Shown piece by piece: positions 7,403 through 16,680 of a stretch of DNA of 36,939 bases (its first letter is position 1; every line of letters starts with the position of its first letter). The DNA is from Leptothoe spongobia TAU-MAC 1115 (GTDB lineage Bacteria; Cyanobacteriota; Cyanobacteriia; Phormidesmidales; Phormidesmidaceae): the NCBI RefSeq assembly GCF_018739885.1, contig NZ_JADOES010000052.1, positions 1 through 36,939 of the forward strand, written 5' to 3'. The translations under genes and the position numbers were made by a program. The notes below the pieces were generated by a model. It was not told the origin of the DNA. It ran no database searches and saw only the letters and a program-made list of their open reading frames with translations.

Positions 7403-8839
7403 ATGCCAGCCCCAACCCGCGATCGCAATGCATTTAGTCAGGGTAAACCACTGTGGTCTCGTGCGATCGCAACCCCCACCGTCGAATTTGGTCCCACCCC
7501 CTTAACCGTACTCGTGGGACAGGTTCCGACAGATTTACGCGGTAGCCTGTATCGCAATGGTCCCGGTCGTCTGCAGCGCGCAGGAGAGACCGTTGATCAC
7601 TGGTTTGATGGTGATGGGGGCATCCTGGCCATCCACTTTGCCGCTGGGGGCGCAACAGGACTGTATCGCTATGTCCAAACCCAGGGACTCCAAGCAGAAG
7701 TAGCCGCCAACCGATATCTATATCCCGGCTATGGAAAACCAGCCTCCGGTCCATTCTGGAAGCGTTTGAGCGCTAAACCCAAAAACGTAGCCAATACCTC
7801 TGTCTTTGCCCTACCAGATAAACTGTTGGCCCTATGGGAGGCAGACAATCCCCATGCCCTGGATTTAGAAACCCTAGAAACCCTGGGTTTAGACGATTTA
7901 GGCATACTGCAGCCCCGTCAGCCCTATTCAGCTCATCCCAAATGGGATACCCAAACAGGAGACCTGTATAACTTCGGTGTTGTCTTAGGTCGTCGGAATT
8001 ACATTCAGCTTTACCGCAGCGATGCCACCGGCCAGATCCGCCAACAGGGGCAGCTCCCTTTATCCCGAACATCCCTGGTCCATGACTTTGTCCTAGCGGG
8101 TCCCTACCTTATTTTTCTCATCCCACCTGTAGTCCTGTCGCTATTACCAATTTTGTTACAGAACAAGGGCTTTAGCGATGCCATGCAATGGCAACCTCAG
8201 CATGGCACGCAAGTTATTGTTGTTGATCGCCATACCCTAGAAGAAGTCTCCCGATTTGAAACCGATCCCTGGTTTCAGTGGCACTTTGGCAATGGCTATC
8301 AAGTAGCCGATGGGACAGTGGTGATTGACTATGTCCGCTACGACAACTTTGACACCAATCAGTGGCTCAAAGAATTTGTTACAGGATATCCAAAAACTCC
8401 AGTATCGGCGCGATTATATCGATTGAGGATAGATGCCGCTGTAGGCAAAGTTCTATCTAACGAGCCCCAGCTAGATCAAGAATGCGAGTTTCCCATCGTA
8501 GCGCCCCAGGATGTGGGACAGTACCATAACTCTCTCTTCTATTGTTATAAATCCCAACCCAAAAACGAAGAATATTTCGACAGCATCGGTTGTTTACAGC
8601 CTGACAGCGGTCGCACTAGCCAACTAACATTTGCCAACGGCTGTTACCCCATCGAACCCACCTATGTCCCAGGCCCCCAAGGCACCGACTGGATCCTCAC
8701 CGTAGTCTTCGATGGCAACCAAGACCAAAGCACCCTCCAGATTTTGCCCGCCGATAATCTAGAAGCAGGCCCCATTTGTATTTTGGCGCTCCCCGAAATC
8801 ATCCCCTTCGGCTTTCACGGCACCTGGAAAACCAAATAA
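7403..8839 (+). CDS. Carotenoid oxygenase (RPE65/CCD family)
   Basis: Non-haem iron(II) dioxygenase that cleaves carotenoids or apocarotenoids at a double bond to give aldehydes such as retinal. The 478-residue length fits the family. Typical segments are LRGSLYRNGPGR near residue 46, HWFDGDGG near 66, and four candidate iron-ligand histidines: His178 (SAHPKWD), His227 (LVHDF), His294 (WHFGNGY) and His472 (GFHGTWK at the C terminus). The hydrophobic patch at about 234-252 (AGPYLIFLIPPVVLSLLPIL) matches the membrane-dipping loop that lets these enzymes draw in lipid-soluble substrate. Start is ATG 7403, directly after an in-frame GTG at 7400. It follows the di-iron protein and converges on the lipoprotein gene with a gap of 6 bases. 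Exact substrate cannot be told from sequence alone. Confidence 0.93.
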   Translation: MPAPTRDRNAFSQGKPLWSRAIATPTVEFGPTPLTVLVGQVPTDLRGSLYRNGPGRLQRAGETVDHWFDGDGGILAIHFAAGGATGLYRYVQTQGLQAEVAANRYLYPGYGKPASGPFWKRLSAKPKNVANTSVFALPDKLLALWEADNPHALDLETLETLGLDDLGILQPRQPYSAHPKWDTQTGDLYNFGVVLGRRNYIQLYRSDATGQIRQQGQLPLSRTSLVHDFVLAGPYLIFLIPPVVLSLLPILLQNKGFSDAMQWQPQHGTQVIVVDRHTLEEVSRFETDPWFQWHFGNGYQVADGTVVIDYVRYDNFDTNQWLKEFVTGYPKTPVSARLYRLRIDAAVGKVLSNEPQLDQECEFPIVAPQDVGQYHNSLFYCYKSQPKNEEYFDSIGCLQPDSGRTSQLTFANGCYPIEPTYVPGPQGTDWILTVVFDGNQDQSTLQILPADNLEAGPICILALPEIIPFGFHGTWKTK

Positions 8840-8845
8840 TTGAAA

Positions 8846-9802
8846 TTACGAACACAAATCACCATGCCATGCCTGACGTCCCCGATCCGCATAACAAGAA
8901 ACCTGTTGTCCAACCCAGTCAATCCGCCATTGGTCCCCATCCGGAACAAACACTAACCGATAGCGCCTGGCATACACCGAATCATCTCCCCCACCTTTGG
9001 TCGTCACACCAATCACCCGACGCCGATCGCTCGTTTCCAAAACCTCGACAGCATTAGTACGACGAGTTTCCTCATTCGGCTCCGGCACATAACCAAACAG
9101 TGATTGCGTCAACGCCAGTGGATCATCCACAGCACCTGCCTGCATAAAGCGTGAGTTTTCCAAATCATCTTTACGATATTCAAACTTATCGCTAGGAAAC
9201 GGCATAGCATCCAGATCGAGCGGCACCCGATTAATTTCAGCTAGGCCCTCTGTTGTCCAACCATAGGCAAAGGTCTCTTCGTCTCCCCATAATTCTTGAG
9301 CACCCTGGATTACAATCTGATCATTTACCAGCGCTACCTCATAAACCACGCCAAAAAAAGCGGTATCCGCATGAACCGGTCGACCCTGTTGATTTAGCAC
9401 TACGGCTAAGGCAAAATAGCCATCCTCTTCATTTTTAGCATCCTGTTCATTCTCAGGCAGCACCATCAACGGCACCAGGACATCTTCCCAGTCATCACCG
9501 TTTAAATCATGGTGGATAAGCGCAAAGTCGCTTTCCACATCGTGGGTGGGAAGATACACAACGGCACCATAATCAAACCCTTCGGAGTCCATAAACTCAG
9601 TAAAGGTGATCGTGGTGGTGACTACTTGACCACGTCCAGGCACATCTAGCCTGTATTCCAGCGGTTGTAAGTCCAATGCCGATAAGCGTTGAGCACCTAC
9701 AGGGGATGACGTCTCGGCAAACCCGCTAGGAATACAGCTCATCAACCCCATTAGACCAGCCAAACCAGTCAATCGAAGTGCATATTTCAAAAAAACTGCC
9801 AT
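8846..9802 (-). CDS. Predicted lipoprotein, unknown function
   Basis: Protein of 318 residues with an N-terminal export signal: Lys6 and Arg10, the hydrophobic run LTGLAGLMGLM, and a lipobox-like LMSC ending at Cys23. The mature part is acidic and beta-rich, for example FALIHHDLNGDDWEDVLVPL, which resembles the D-x-N-G-D/DW-D pattern of FG-GAP-like or calcium-binding strands. It ends in a domain with CYADRGRQAWHGDLC, where Cys305 and Cys317 could form a disulfide in the periplasm. I do not recognise the family. No neighbour on the same strand suggests a pathway. Confidence 0.75.
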   Translation of the reverse strand: MAVFLKYALRLTGLAGLMGLMSCIPSGFAETSSPVGAQRLSALDLQPLEYRLDVPGRGQVVTTTITFTEFMDSEGFDYGAVVYLPTHDVESDFALIHHDLNGDDWEDVLVPLMVLPENEQDAKNEEDGYFALAVVLNQQGRPVHADTAFFGVVYEVALVNDQIVIQGAQELWGDEETFAYGWTTEGLAEINRVPLDLDAMPFPSDKFEYRKDDLENSRFMQAGAVDDPLALTQSLFGYVPEPNEETRRTNAVEVLETSDRRRVIGVTTKGGGDDSVYARRYRLVFVPDGDQWRIDWVGQQVSCYADRGRQAWHGDLCS

Positions 9803-10133
9803 ATGAACTGAAATAGTCGCGCTTTAGAAATCTACAAAGCTAACGGATCGATTTCAGAGTCAACTCAAGCCGCTGACTAAATCTTTAAGTAAACGGGCAT
9901 TGCTAATCCTCGACAAGAAGAACGTTGAACAGGCATCGTACAATCCGTGACCTATATAAACAGATATTTTCTTGATTAGTATATCCGTACGGTTGACTGA
10001 ACCAGTTTTCATTAACGTGTGGAACAATCCAGAGGATGATATCTACAATGGGTTATAGCTTTGGCGATATAGTAGATGATTCAGTACGTGTTCATTTCAC
10101 GACAAAAGTTGTGCCTGTCGTGAAACTCGGTAT
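9803..10133. other. Non-coding stretch before the DUF4351 remnant
   Basis: About 330 bases without a supportable gene. A 44-codon ATG frame begins at 10048 but runs across the remnant in another frame and has no recognisable product. The only structure I noticed is AT-rich promoter-like DNA around 9950-9990. Confidence 0.4.
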
Positions 10134-10286
10134 GAAGACGACACATCAGAGCAAGTTAAAGCGCTTTCCCTCAGTCAACTAGTGCAATTAGAAACGGCTT
10201 ATAAAGACTTTACCTCTGTTAATGATTTAATCGATTGGTTGCAGGCTCAAGCAAAAGCTGATAACACTGATACCAATCACTCGTAA
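10134..10286 (+). pseudogene. C-terminal remnant of an Rpn/DUF4351 protein
   Basis: The frame ending at TAA 10284-10286 encodes LSLSQL, then TAYKDF, VNDL, DWLQAQ and KAD. It aligns with the last 50 or so residues of the nuclease-like protein at 17626-18669 (LSLSQL, EAYKDF, INDL, DWLQAQ, KAD). Upstream in this frame the similarity stops, and a stop codon lies about 90 bases before it. No nuclease core is present, so this is a gene fragment, the second broken member of this family in the window. Confidence 0.8.
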
Positions 10287-10414
10287 CCCCCTTGACCGAC
10301 TACTGATGAGTGCCTCATCCGCCTACCAACTACACCTTAAGCGAAGACATAAACCACGTCCAAGATGAAACCTACAGGCCAAACCTTTAGTTCTGGCGGT
10401 GGACAATGTTTATT

Positions 10415-11065
10415 TCAAATTATTGCTTTGAGGGCTTTGCGCTGGGCAGGTTGAGCAATTTTCATTGCTGTTTTTAAGTGTATATCCCCCCTATAATTAG
10501 CATGTTTTTTCACAACCTTAACAACAGATTCGGCATAGACCTCTGGCTCAACAACCTCAGCTAACGCGGTAAAGTAGGAAGGTAATACATTCTCCCAAGA
10601 AACACCAACCTGCCAGGAACCGCTTTCATCGGCAAAGAAAATAATGTCATCACGACATTCATCAACTTCATCCAAAAGTTCAATCAGGACCTCGAAAGCT
10701 GGATGTGCTTGGAAATATTCGCCTGCTTGACATTCTTTAATACACCGATTCATCAATCGCTTAAACTCAGCAATCCAGTTGATGGTCCCTCGCGACTGGT
10801 CCATATAATTACGTGAATTAACCCTGAAGGATTCGTAATATACTCCAGCCAGGCTATCTGCTTGGAAATCAAGCACTTCTTCCAGGATTAACTCATCTGC
10901 TATTTCATCGACCTGAAATGAATCTAGATCTAAGACGCCTTTAAGCAATTCGGGCAATGTTTCTTGGGGAATCAGTTCAATTGCCCGATCAAGTAAAAAT
11001 AGCAACTCCTCCGTATCCAAGTTCTGACGGATAGATTGACGTAGTAAGCTGATATCAATAGGCAC
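10415..11065 (-). CDS. Unknown protein coupled to tamB
   Basis: Acidic, mostly helical protein of 216 residues with no membrane segment or signal. Leu/Glu-rich helices dominate (LFLLDRAIELIPQETLPELL, then EVLIELLDEVDE). The pattern resembles helical-repeat scaffold proteins, but I cannot place it in a family. It starts with GTG at 11065, only 13 bases after the tamB stop. The ribosome binding site AGGGGG overlaps the tamB stop codon, so translation is probably coupled to tamB and the two genes form an operon. That pairing hints at a role with TamB or envelope biogenesis, which is inference only. Confidence 0.7.
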   Translation of the reverse strand: MPIDISLLRQSIRQNLDTEELLFLLDRAIELIPQETLPELLKGVLDLDSFQVDEIADELILEEVLDFQADSLAGVYYESFRVNSRNYMDQSRGTINWIAEFKRLMNRCIKECQAGEYFQAHPAFEVLIELLDEVDECRDDIIFFADESGSWQVGVSWENVLPSYFTALAEVVEPEVYAESVVKVVKKHANYRGDIHLKTAMKIAQPAQRKALKAII

Positions 11066-11078
11066 CGTGACTTACCCC

Positions 11079-14000
11079 CTAAAACTCAAGTCGATATTCC
11101 AACCTAACTTCAGTATCATCCAGGTTAGAAGAGCCTCGCAGTCGAACCTCTTCGGTCAGTTCGTACTGTAAACCAAATTGAGGCGCATTACCGTTATTAA
11201 GGATCTCTAAAACACTGACATTAATATCGTCGGTAACTTCAAAGATAGCCTCTACACCAATGCCAATGCCGGCGGTACTATCCGTCGCCGTATCGGTAGT
11301 GGGAAACACGCTAAATGATTGAAACCCAATGGCATCTGTTAAGTTGTTCAAGAATCCAACTACATTGCCAGCACCAACAAAACCCGCCAGCTGGGTTAAC
11401 CCAGCACTGGTTATGCCACTGAATACATTATTGCCCAGTAGAGATATTAGCTCGCCTTGACCACGGGATGGATCACTTTCTAAGACGACCACTTGACCCA
11501 GCTTATCCTGGGCCTCGCCCGTGGATCCCTGGGCCAGATCTCGCGCATTCAGATCGACAACACTTGCTTTTATAGTGACGTATTCCACACTCCCCAGGGC
11601 ATCAATATTTTGATCGTCAGTGACTTCAGATGAGACAAAGCCTGATTCAGAAATGGCAGGCACTCGTGGGGTATCTGTTTCCTGCACCCTAGTTCTCATG
11701 GTCGCATTCAAAATCGGATAGATGCCATTGCTGGGGATAAAGGTAGCCTTATTTTCCTCACCCCGATCCAACCGAAACTGTGTGGAAAATAGATTGATCC
11801 AACCCGACTCCAGTTCAATTTCTCCTTCAGGTCTTGGGTTAGCCAGGGCACCGTCAACAACAATATCCCCCGATGCCCTCAGGTTAAAGAGGGGCTGTCC
11901 TTCAATCAACAACCGATCGCTCAGCTGAATTTCAAAGCCATTGAAACTAACCAGTTGACCAACGATGCCCAATGGTAGCTCGTCAGAAGATTCAGTCACC
12001 AGATTTTCTTCTCCAAAAAACTCCTCTCGGTATAGAACAACAGCTTTGGCCATCTGTCTAACGATGGGGTTATTAGGCTCATCTGCAGCTTGAGGATTGG
12101 CGTCCGCCTCTGCAGTATCGCGATTGGAGTTTCTGAGAAGATTGGCGTCCGTCTCTGCAGCATCGCGATTGGAGTTTCTAAATTGACTGGCTAGCTCAAA
12201 GGTGCTAACTTTCCCTGCTCCAATCGCCAGATTACCGCCTATCACCGGAGCAATGACTGAACCATCAACCATGATCTGTCCATCAAATATGGACTTGACC
12301 GTACCGCTGTAGTTAACGGGTAATTCTCCTAAGGTAATTTTGATGCCATCTGTCGGCTGATCAAAGGGGGAAAGGGGCAGTCGTCCGTTCACCTGTAGCT
12401 GTCCGTCCTTCACATTTGCCTGCAGCTGTGGAATCGTTAATCCACCAGCCACACGGGGAATGTTGGATTCTCCAAGGGAAAATTGTTTGTCTAATAATGT
12501 CAAATCAAATTGAATATCTCCAGTCAGGTCGGTAATCGGATCTTCTAAGAATTCGCTACCTACCACACCGTCTCGCAGTTTGACATTACCCGTAACAACG
12601 GGCTGATTGAGGGTACCGTCTACTTGAACAACAACTTTTCCCCTTCCCGACTCCCAACGCACCTGATCCTGGCTCAGGGTGTTAATCACATCAAAACTGT
12701 CGTCAGGCACCACTGCTTTGATGGCCAGTCGCTCAGTAGACGGCTTCACCGTCATAAAGGGCAAGGCATAGGGAATGGTCCCCCGCAGCGTAATGGGTGC
12801 ATCATCAGGGTCAATGGCCACATCACCAGCTACATCTAGACTGGCATTTCGATAGCTAAAGTTTGTCTCCACCCGTTCAATGGGATAGTCATTAATCTGA
12901 GGATTGACGATGATGGCTTCGCCTTCAACGATCGGGTTGGCTAAACTACCGTCAAACTGTGTGAATATATCCAACTCACCCGTTGCCGCTACCGGCAAGG
13001 GATAGATATATTCCGCTAGCTCGACCGGCAGATTATCCACCGTCAGCTGGCCTGTTAACTGTTCTAGATCGCCGTTTCCAGATAGATTGATGATTGTCTC
13101 TCCCGCCGTGATTAAAACTGGTTCGAAATTCACACTCAGTTCTTGCACATCACCGCTAATAACAAATTCATTGGGTGGTGCGTAGGGTCCCCACTGCCAG
13201 CTATCTCCTTGAATATCGAAGGTGGCTTTGACATCGTTTAGATAGGGGGAATCTCCAGTCACGGCGATAGTGCCGGTAAAGCCACCGGATAGATCGGCCA
13301 AGGTTGGAATCACCAGCTGCCCCCCATCGTCAATATCTTTAGGCTGACTTTCCACAAAGGCCACAAAAGCTTCTAGTTGTTCCAATAAGGACCCAGCAGG
13401 TAACTCCGCAGGTACCACGGCTAAATCAGCGGCAGATCCTTCTGGTTTAGTTTGGTCTCGGAAACGAAAGACGCTCAGATCAATCTTTTCCACCAGTGCT
13501 ACCAGATCTTCGATGCGTCCCTTTTCGACGGTTAGTTCTCCCTCGTATTGCAGCTGAGGGATAACACTGGCGCTACCTGTTAGTAAATATCGACTGTTGT
13601 CTAGCAGCAGTTCTCCCTGCTCTAGGGTGGCGGTATTGTCGGCATAGCGAAATGTGGCCGCAAGTTGTTGGGCATCGACCGGAGCTAGGGTGGGTTGTAC
13701 AATGGTCACCTCACCGCTGGCCATGGGGTTAGCAAAGTCTGTCAGGTCAGCGTCTATGCTGGCATCTAATAAACCCGCTACCTGGCCAAAGCCTGCGGCA
13801 GGTCGGACATTTAATTTGTCTAATGGTAACTGAACAATGTCGGCATGGATTTGATTGCCTTCGCCATAGCCCTGGGCGACAAATTCCTGGTTACGTACTT
13901 CAAAGGAAACGGGCCAGAAGCGATTGTCCAACGCTAGCTGTAGCCGATCTTGGGATCCCTTTAGGTCCAGGCTACCACCCTCTGCTAAGGAGAATGAGAT

Positions 14001-16196
14001 TGGACCGGCCAGGGGTTCAAAAACAAGGTCGTTGAGGGCGAGGTTATCGAGTCGAGCGGCTCCTGCCAGTAGGGGATTGTCTAATGTGCCGGTGATCTGT
14101 CCGTTAAAGCTGGTGAGCCCCGCCAGTTGCCCATAGTCTCGCACGTTGGCTGGGGCAATGTTGTTGAGGGGGTGCAGGTCAAACTGTTGTAGGGCAACGT
14201 TTAGGTTTAAGTCTCCGATGGGGATAGGCTGGTCAAAATCGATGCCGATGGTGCCGTCTGCCTGAACCCCCGGAGCGTTAAAGGACTCGATGGCAATCTG
14301 GTCTCCCTGCCACTGGAAGGCCGTTGTCCAGTCGCCGGGTTCTAGCAGGGGCTGGTTGGTGTTGGGGATGAGGATGAGGGTGTTTGCGATCGCAGCCCTA
14401 CCCCCCGCCTGCACCGTAGCCAAATCAAACTCATACAAATTCCCTGCCGCATCCAGCTCAGCACTCAACAGACCCTGGGCCTGAGGCGTAAACTGGTCCA
14501 CCGGCACCTGGTCCGTGGCCACCGTTGCTTGCCAGGCACCCCCTTCTAGCTGGGCAACAGCATTGGCCGTGACGGTGCCACCAAACACCTGCAGACTAGT
14601 ATTGTCCACCACCAACCTATTATCAGCAAAGGTGAGCTCCCCCTGACCAGGAAACGTAGACTCCGACAATTGCCACTGGGCAAAGGCCGTCTGGGCTTCC
14701 AGAGTCCCCTCAGCTTCTAGCTCTGCTGTTAAGGAGCCAATCACCATCTCCGGTGGCAGCGTCACACCATAGAGCTGAGTAAACGGATCCACCGGTAAAT
14801 CTGCCTGACCCGTCAGTTCAAACTGAGGATTTTTCAAATCAGTCAAGTCAGCCTGTCCCTGGGCCAGAACCACCCCACCAGCTTCCGGGACCAGACGCAG
14901 CTCCGTTAGCTCAAACTCTTTCAGCTCAAACTCCGGCAGCGGCAGTACAAAGTCAGCAGACACCGTGGCCAGGCGAACTTTGTCCACCTGTAAGGGTTCA
15001 ATATTTACCAGGCGTCCCTTGACATTAGGCTCGGTCAGCTCACCCGTCACCTGAGTATTGAGTTCAAAGGGCACCGTCGGATCGACCGGCAAGTTCTCAG
15101 GCAGTTCGAAAGCGGCCAACGCTTGCACATCGGCCAGGCTAACCTCAGGAATCTGGGCGGTGAGGTCATAGCCGTCATCCCAGTCCACGGTGCCTGCGGT
15201 CAATAATGCCACATCGCCTACCTGTAGTTCCGTATTCTCCAGGGTGACCCGCTGTCCCTGAAACCTGAGCTGGCTACGAATATTGCTCACCGGTTCAGGC
15301 AGATCCTGGACCAATACCTGACCATCTCGAAACTGGGCCGTTCCCTGCACATCCACAGACGATTCATCGAGCTTACCGTCCTCGGTCAGAGCTGCAGCCA
15401 CCGTCAGGTTGGTATTGAGACTCCCTGAACTCAGGCCCACCAAGGACGGCAACAGGATATTCACCCCAGTGGTCGGCAGGTCTTGCACCCGCAAGTTAGC
15501 CTTTACCGCCTGATTTTCTAGATCGCCCTCACCTTTAATATCAAAACTGCCAGCGTCCACATCACCTGTCAGGTCAAAATAGACTTGCTTGGACTCTTCA
15601 CCAGAAAATTTAGCAATAACATCAGCTCCGGTGACCTCCACAGGTTGCCGAGGGACCAAAGCGTTTGGCTCCTGAATTAATGTTGACGCACTGACACGGG
15701 CGTCCTGGATTTTAATGGTCTGAATTTCTGTGGTGATGGCGGGTTCTTCTTCAGGCGGATCCGGCAGGGATAGCTCAAACCACTGTCCATCCTTGCTCTG
15801 CACCAGGGACACATCGGGACGGACAAGGACAATATCGGGTTTAAAGGTTTTCTGAAAGACTAGACTTTTCAAGTCGAAACCTACCGACACCTGGTCCACT
15901 GTCACCGATGACTCATCCGTTGCCGTTGAGGGCAGTGTGGTTTTACCCAGCTGTACTCCCGAGAGGGACAGACGCTCTACATCGCCCAAATCAATCGGTC
16001 GCTCGATGATATCAGCCACTCGGTCTTCCACCAACGGCATCACCTGGCTATTGATCACCCGTTTGCCCCAAATTGCCCCGGCAATACTCCCCAGTGCGAT
16101 CACCACCCCCAATCCAGCCCCAACTTTAAGTAGCAAAGCCAAATATGGACGCCGGGGCAGCTGTTCAGCAGGCGTCACATTAGACGAATTCGACAT
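11079..16196 (-). CDS. tamB: TamB / TIC236-like translocation and assembly module protein (DUF490)
   Basis: Large inner-membrane-anchored protein of 1705 residues that, in this family, spans the periplasm as a beta-taco and works with an Omp85 protein in outer-membrane biogenesis and lipid transport; the plastid homologue is TIC236. One N-terminal transmembrane helix lies at about residues 18-43 (LALLLKVGAGLGVVIALGSI). A long run of repeated beta segments follows (for example LQVDKVRLATVSADFVLPLP and TGQLTVDNLPVELAEYIYPL). The DUF490-type C terminus contains LGNNVFSGITSAGL and ends RLEYRLEF with the aromatic C terminus usual for the family. An acidic, unordered insert at about 1335-1380 contains a 15-residue tandem duplication. 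Start ATG 16196. Head of an operon with the downstream unknown gene. Confidence 0.93.
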   Translation of the reverse strand: MSNSSNVTPAEQLPRRPYLALLLKVGAGLGVVIALGSIAGAIWGKRVINSQVMPLVEDRVADIIERPIDLGDVERLSLSGVQLGKTTLPSTATDESSVTVDQVSVGFDLKSLVFQKTFKPDIVLVRPDVSLVQSKDGQWFELSLPDPPEEEPAITTEIQTIKIQDARVSASTLIQEPNALVPRQPVEVTGADVIAKFSGEESKQVYFDLTGDVDAGSFDIKGEGDLENQAVKANLRVQDLPTTGVNILLPSLVGLSSGSLNTNLTVAAALTEDGKLDESSVDVQGTAQFRDGQVLVQDLPEPVSNIRSQLRFQGQRVTLENTELQVGDVALLTAGTVDWDDGYDLTAQIPEVSLADVQALAAFELPENLPVDPTVPFELNTQVTGELTEPNVKGRLVNIEPLQVDKVRLATVSADFVLPLPEFELKEFELTELRLVPEAGGVVLAQGQADLTDLKNPQFELTGQADLPVDPFTQLYGVTLPPEMVIGSLTAELEAEGTLEAQTAFAQWQLSESTFPGQGELTFADNRLVVDNTSLQVFGGTVTANAVAQLEGGAWQATVATDQVPVDQFTPQAQGLLSAELDAAGNLYEFDLATVQAGGRAAIANTLILIPNTNQPLLEPGDWTTAFQWQGDQIAIESFNAPGVQADGTIGIDFDQPIPIGDLNLNVALQQFDLHPLNNIAPANVRDYGQLAGLTSFNGQITGTLDNPLLAGAARLDNLALNDLVFEPLAGPISFSLAEGGSLDLKGSQDRLQLALDNRFWPVSFEVRNQEFVAQGYGEGNQIHADIVQLPLDKLNVRPAAGFGQVAGLLDASIDADLTDFANPMASGEVTIVQPTLAPVDAQQLAATFRYADNTATLEQGELLLDNSRYLLTGSASVIPQLQYEGELTVEKGRIEDLVALVEKIDLSVFRFRDQTKPEGSAADLAVVPAELPAGSLLEQLEAFVAFVESQPKDIDDGGQLVIPTLADLSGGFTGTIAVTGDSPYLNDVKATFDIQGDSWQWGPYAPPNEFVISGDVQELSVNFEPVLITAGETIINLSGNGDLEQLTGQLTVDNLPVELAEYIYPLPVAATGELDIFTQFDGSLANPIVEGEAIIVNPQINDYPIERVETNFSYRNASLDVAGDVAIDPDDAPITLRGTIPYALPFMTVKPSTERLAIKAVVPDDSFDVINTLSQDQVRWESGRGKVVVQVDGTLNQPVVTGNVKLRDGVVGSEFLEDPITDLTGDIQFDLTLLDKQFSLGESNIPRVAGGLTIPQLQANVKDGQLQVNGRLPLSPFDQPTDGIKITLGELPVNYSGTVKSIFDGQIMVDGSVIAPVIGGNLAIGAGKVSTFELASQFRNSNRDAAETDANLLRNSNRDTAEADANPQAADEPNNPIVRQMAKAVVLYREEFFGEENLVTESSDELPLGIVGQLVSFNGFEIQLSDRLLIEGQPLFNLRASGDIVVDGALANPRPEGEIELESGWINLFSTQFRLDRGEENKATFIPSNGIYPILNATMRTRVQETDTPRVPAISESGFVSSEVTDDQNIDALGSVEYVTIKASVVDLNARDLAQGSTGEAQDKLGQVVVLESDPSRGQGELISLLGNNVFSGITSAGLTQLAGFVGAGNVVGFLNNLTDAIGFQSFSVFPTTDTATDSTAGIGIGVEAIFEVTDDINVSVLEILNNGNAPQFGLQYELTEEVRLRGSSNLDDTEVRLEYRLEF
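12095..12184 (-). repeat. In-frame 45-bp tandem duplication inside tamB
   Basis: Two adjacent 45-bp units, 12095-12139 and 12140-12184, share GATTGGCGTCCG, CTCTGCAG and GCGATTGGAGTTTCT with few mismatches. They encode RNSNRDAAETDAN and RNSNRDTAEADAN. The unit length keeps the frame, so it expands a linker without breaking the gene. Confidence 0.9.
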
Positions 16197-16361
16197 GGGC
16201 GAGCAGGGGTTACAGCCAGGGTACAGAAGTACGATCCTTATTCGTTATATAACGAATTAAGCCACCAAAACTGTCTTCCCCATGACTCTACTGTTATCTG
16301 TAGGTGCCCATATATGCATTCAGACTGGCGCGCAGTTTTTCAGATGTTTATTTTTTGGAGT

Positions 16362-16565
16362 CATAAAAAAACAACCTCATGGTTTGGGTTTTCTGTGCTA
16401 AATTTTCCGCAGAAATCGATTCAGGGCACTGATAATCGACCCCGCCGTAACCCCAACTTAATGCCATTAAAGATAACCTAGTACGTTGGGTTGTAGGGCG
16501 GCGTAACGGCCATGCCCAGGGGGTTTGGGGAACTCGGAGGGACCCCAAGCAACCGGTTTTGCCAA
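16362..16565 (-). repeat. Dispersed repeat family B, copy B2
   Basis: Reverse-complement counterpart of 5540-5728. Its outer end (16537-16565) also matches the fragment beside the MITE at 1489-1517, so the family extends at least that far. It lies about 115 bases upstream of the truncated NACHT-type gene. The 74-codon frame read from it is not conserved in B1 because of single-base indels. Confidence 0.75.
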
Positions 16566-16680
16566 TTATCAATTTCCCAATTCAGGCCATGAGCTAGTTT
16601 CTTAACAGCTCCTTAATCCCTGATATAACCTTGAGCAATCAAATATACTGACGTTGAAAAACTAAATCCTGGAAGACGCC

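Noticed and set aside
8776..9057. Plus-strand frame of 93 codons across the end of the carotenoid oxygenase and into the lipoprotein gene
   Set aside because: It is a shadow of two well-supported genes.
10048..10182. Small ATG frame of 44 codons
   Set aside because: It overlaps the DUF4351 remnant in another frame and has no recognisable product.
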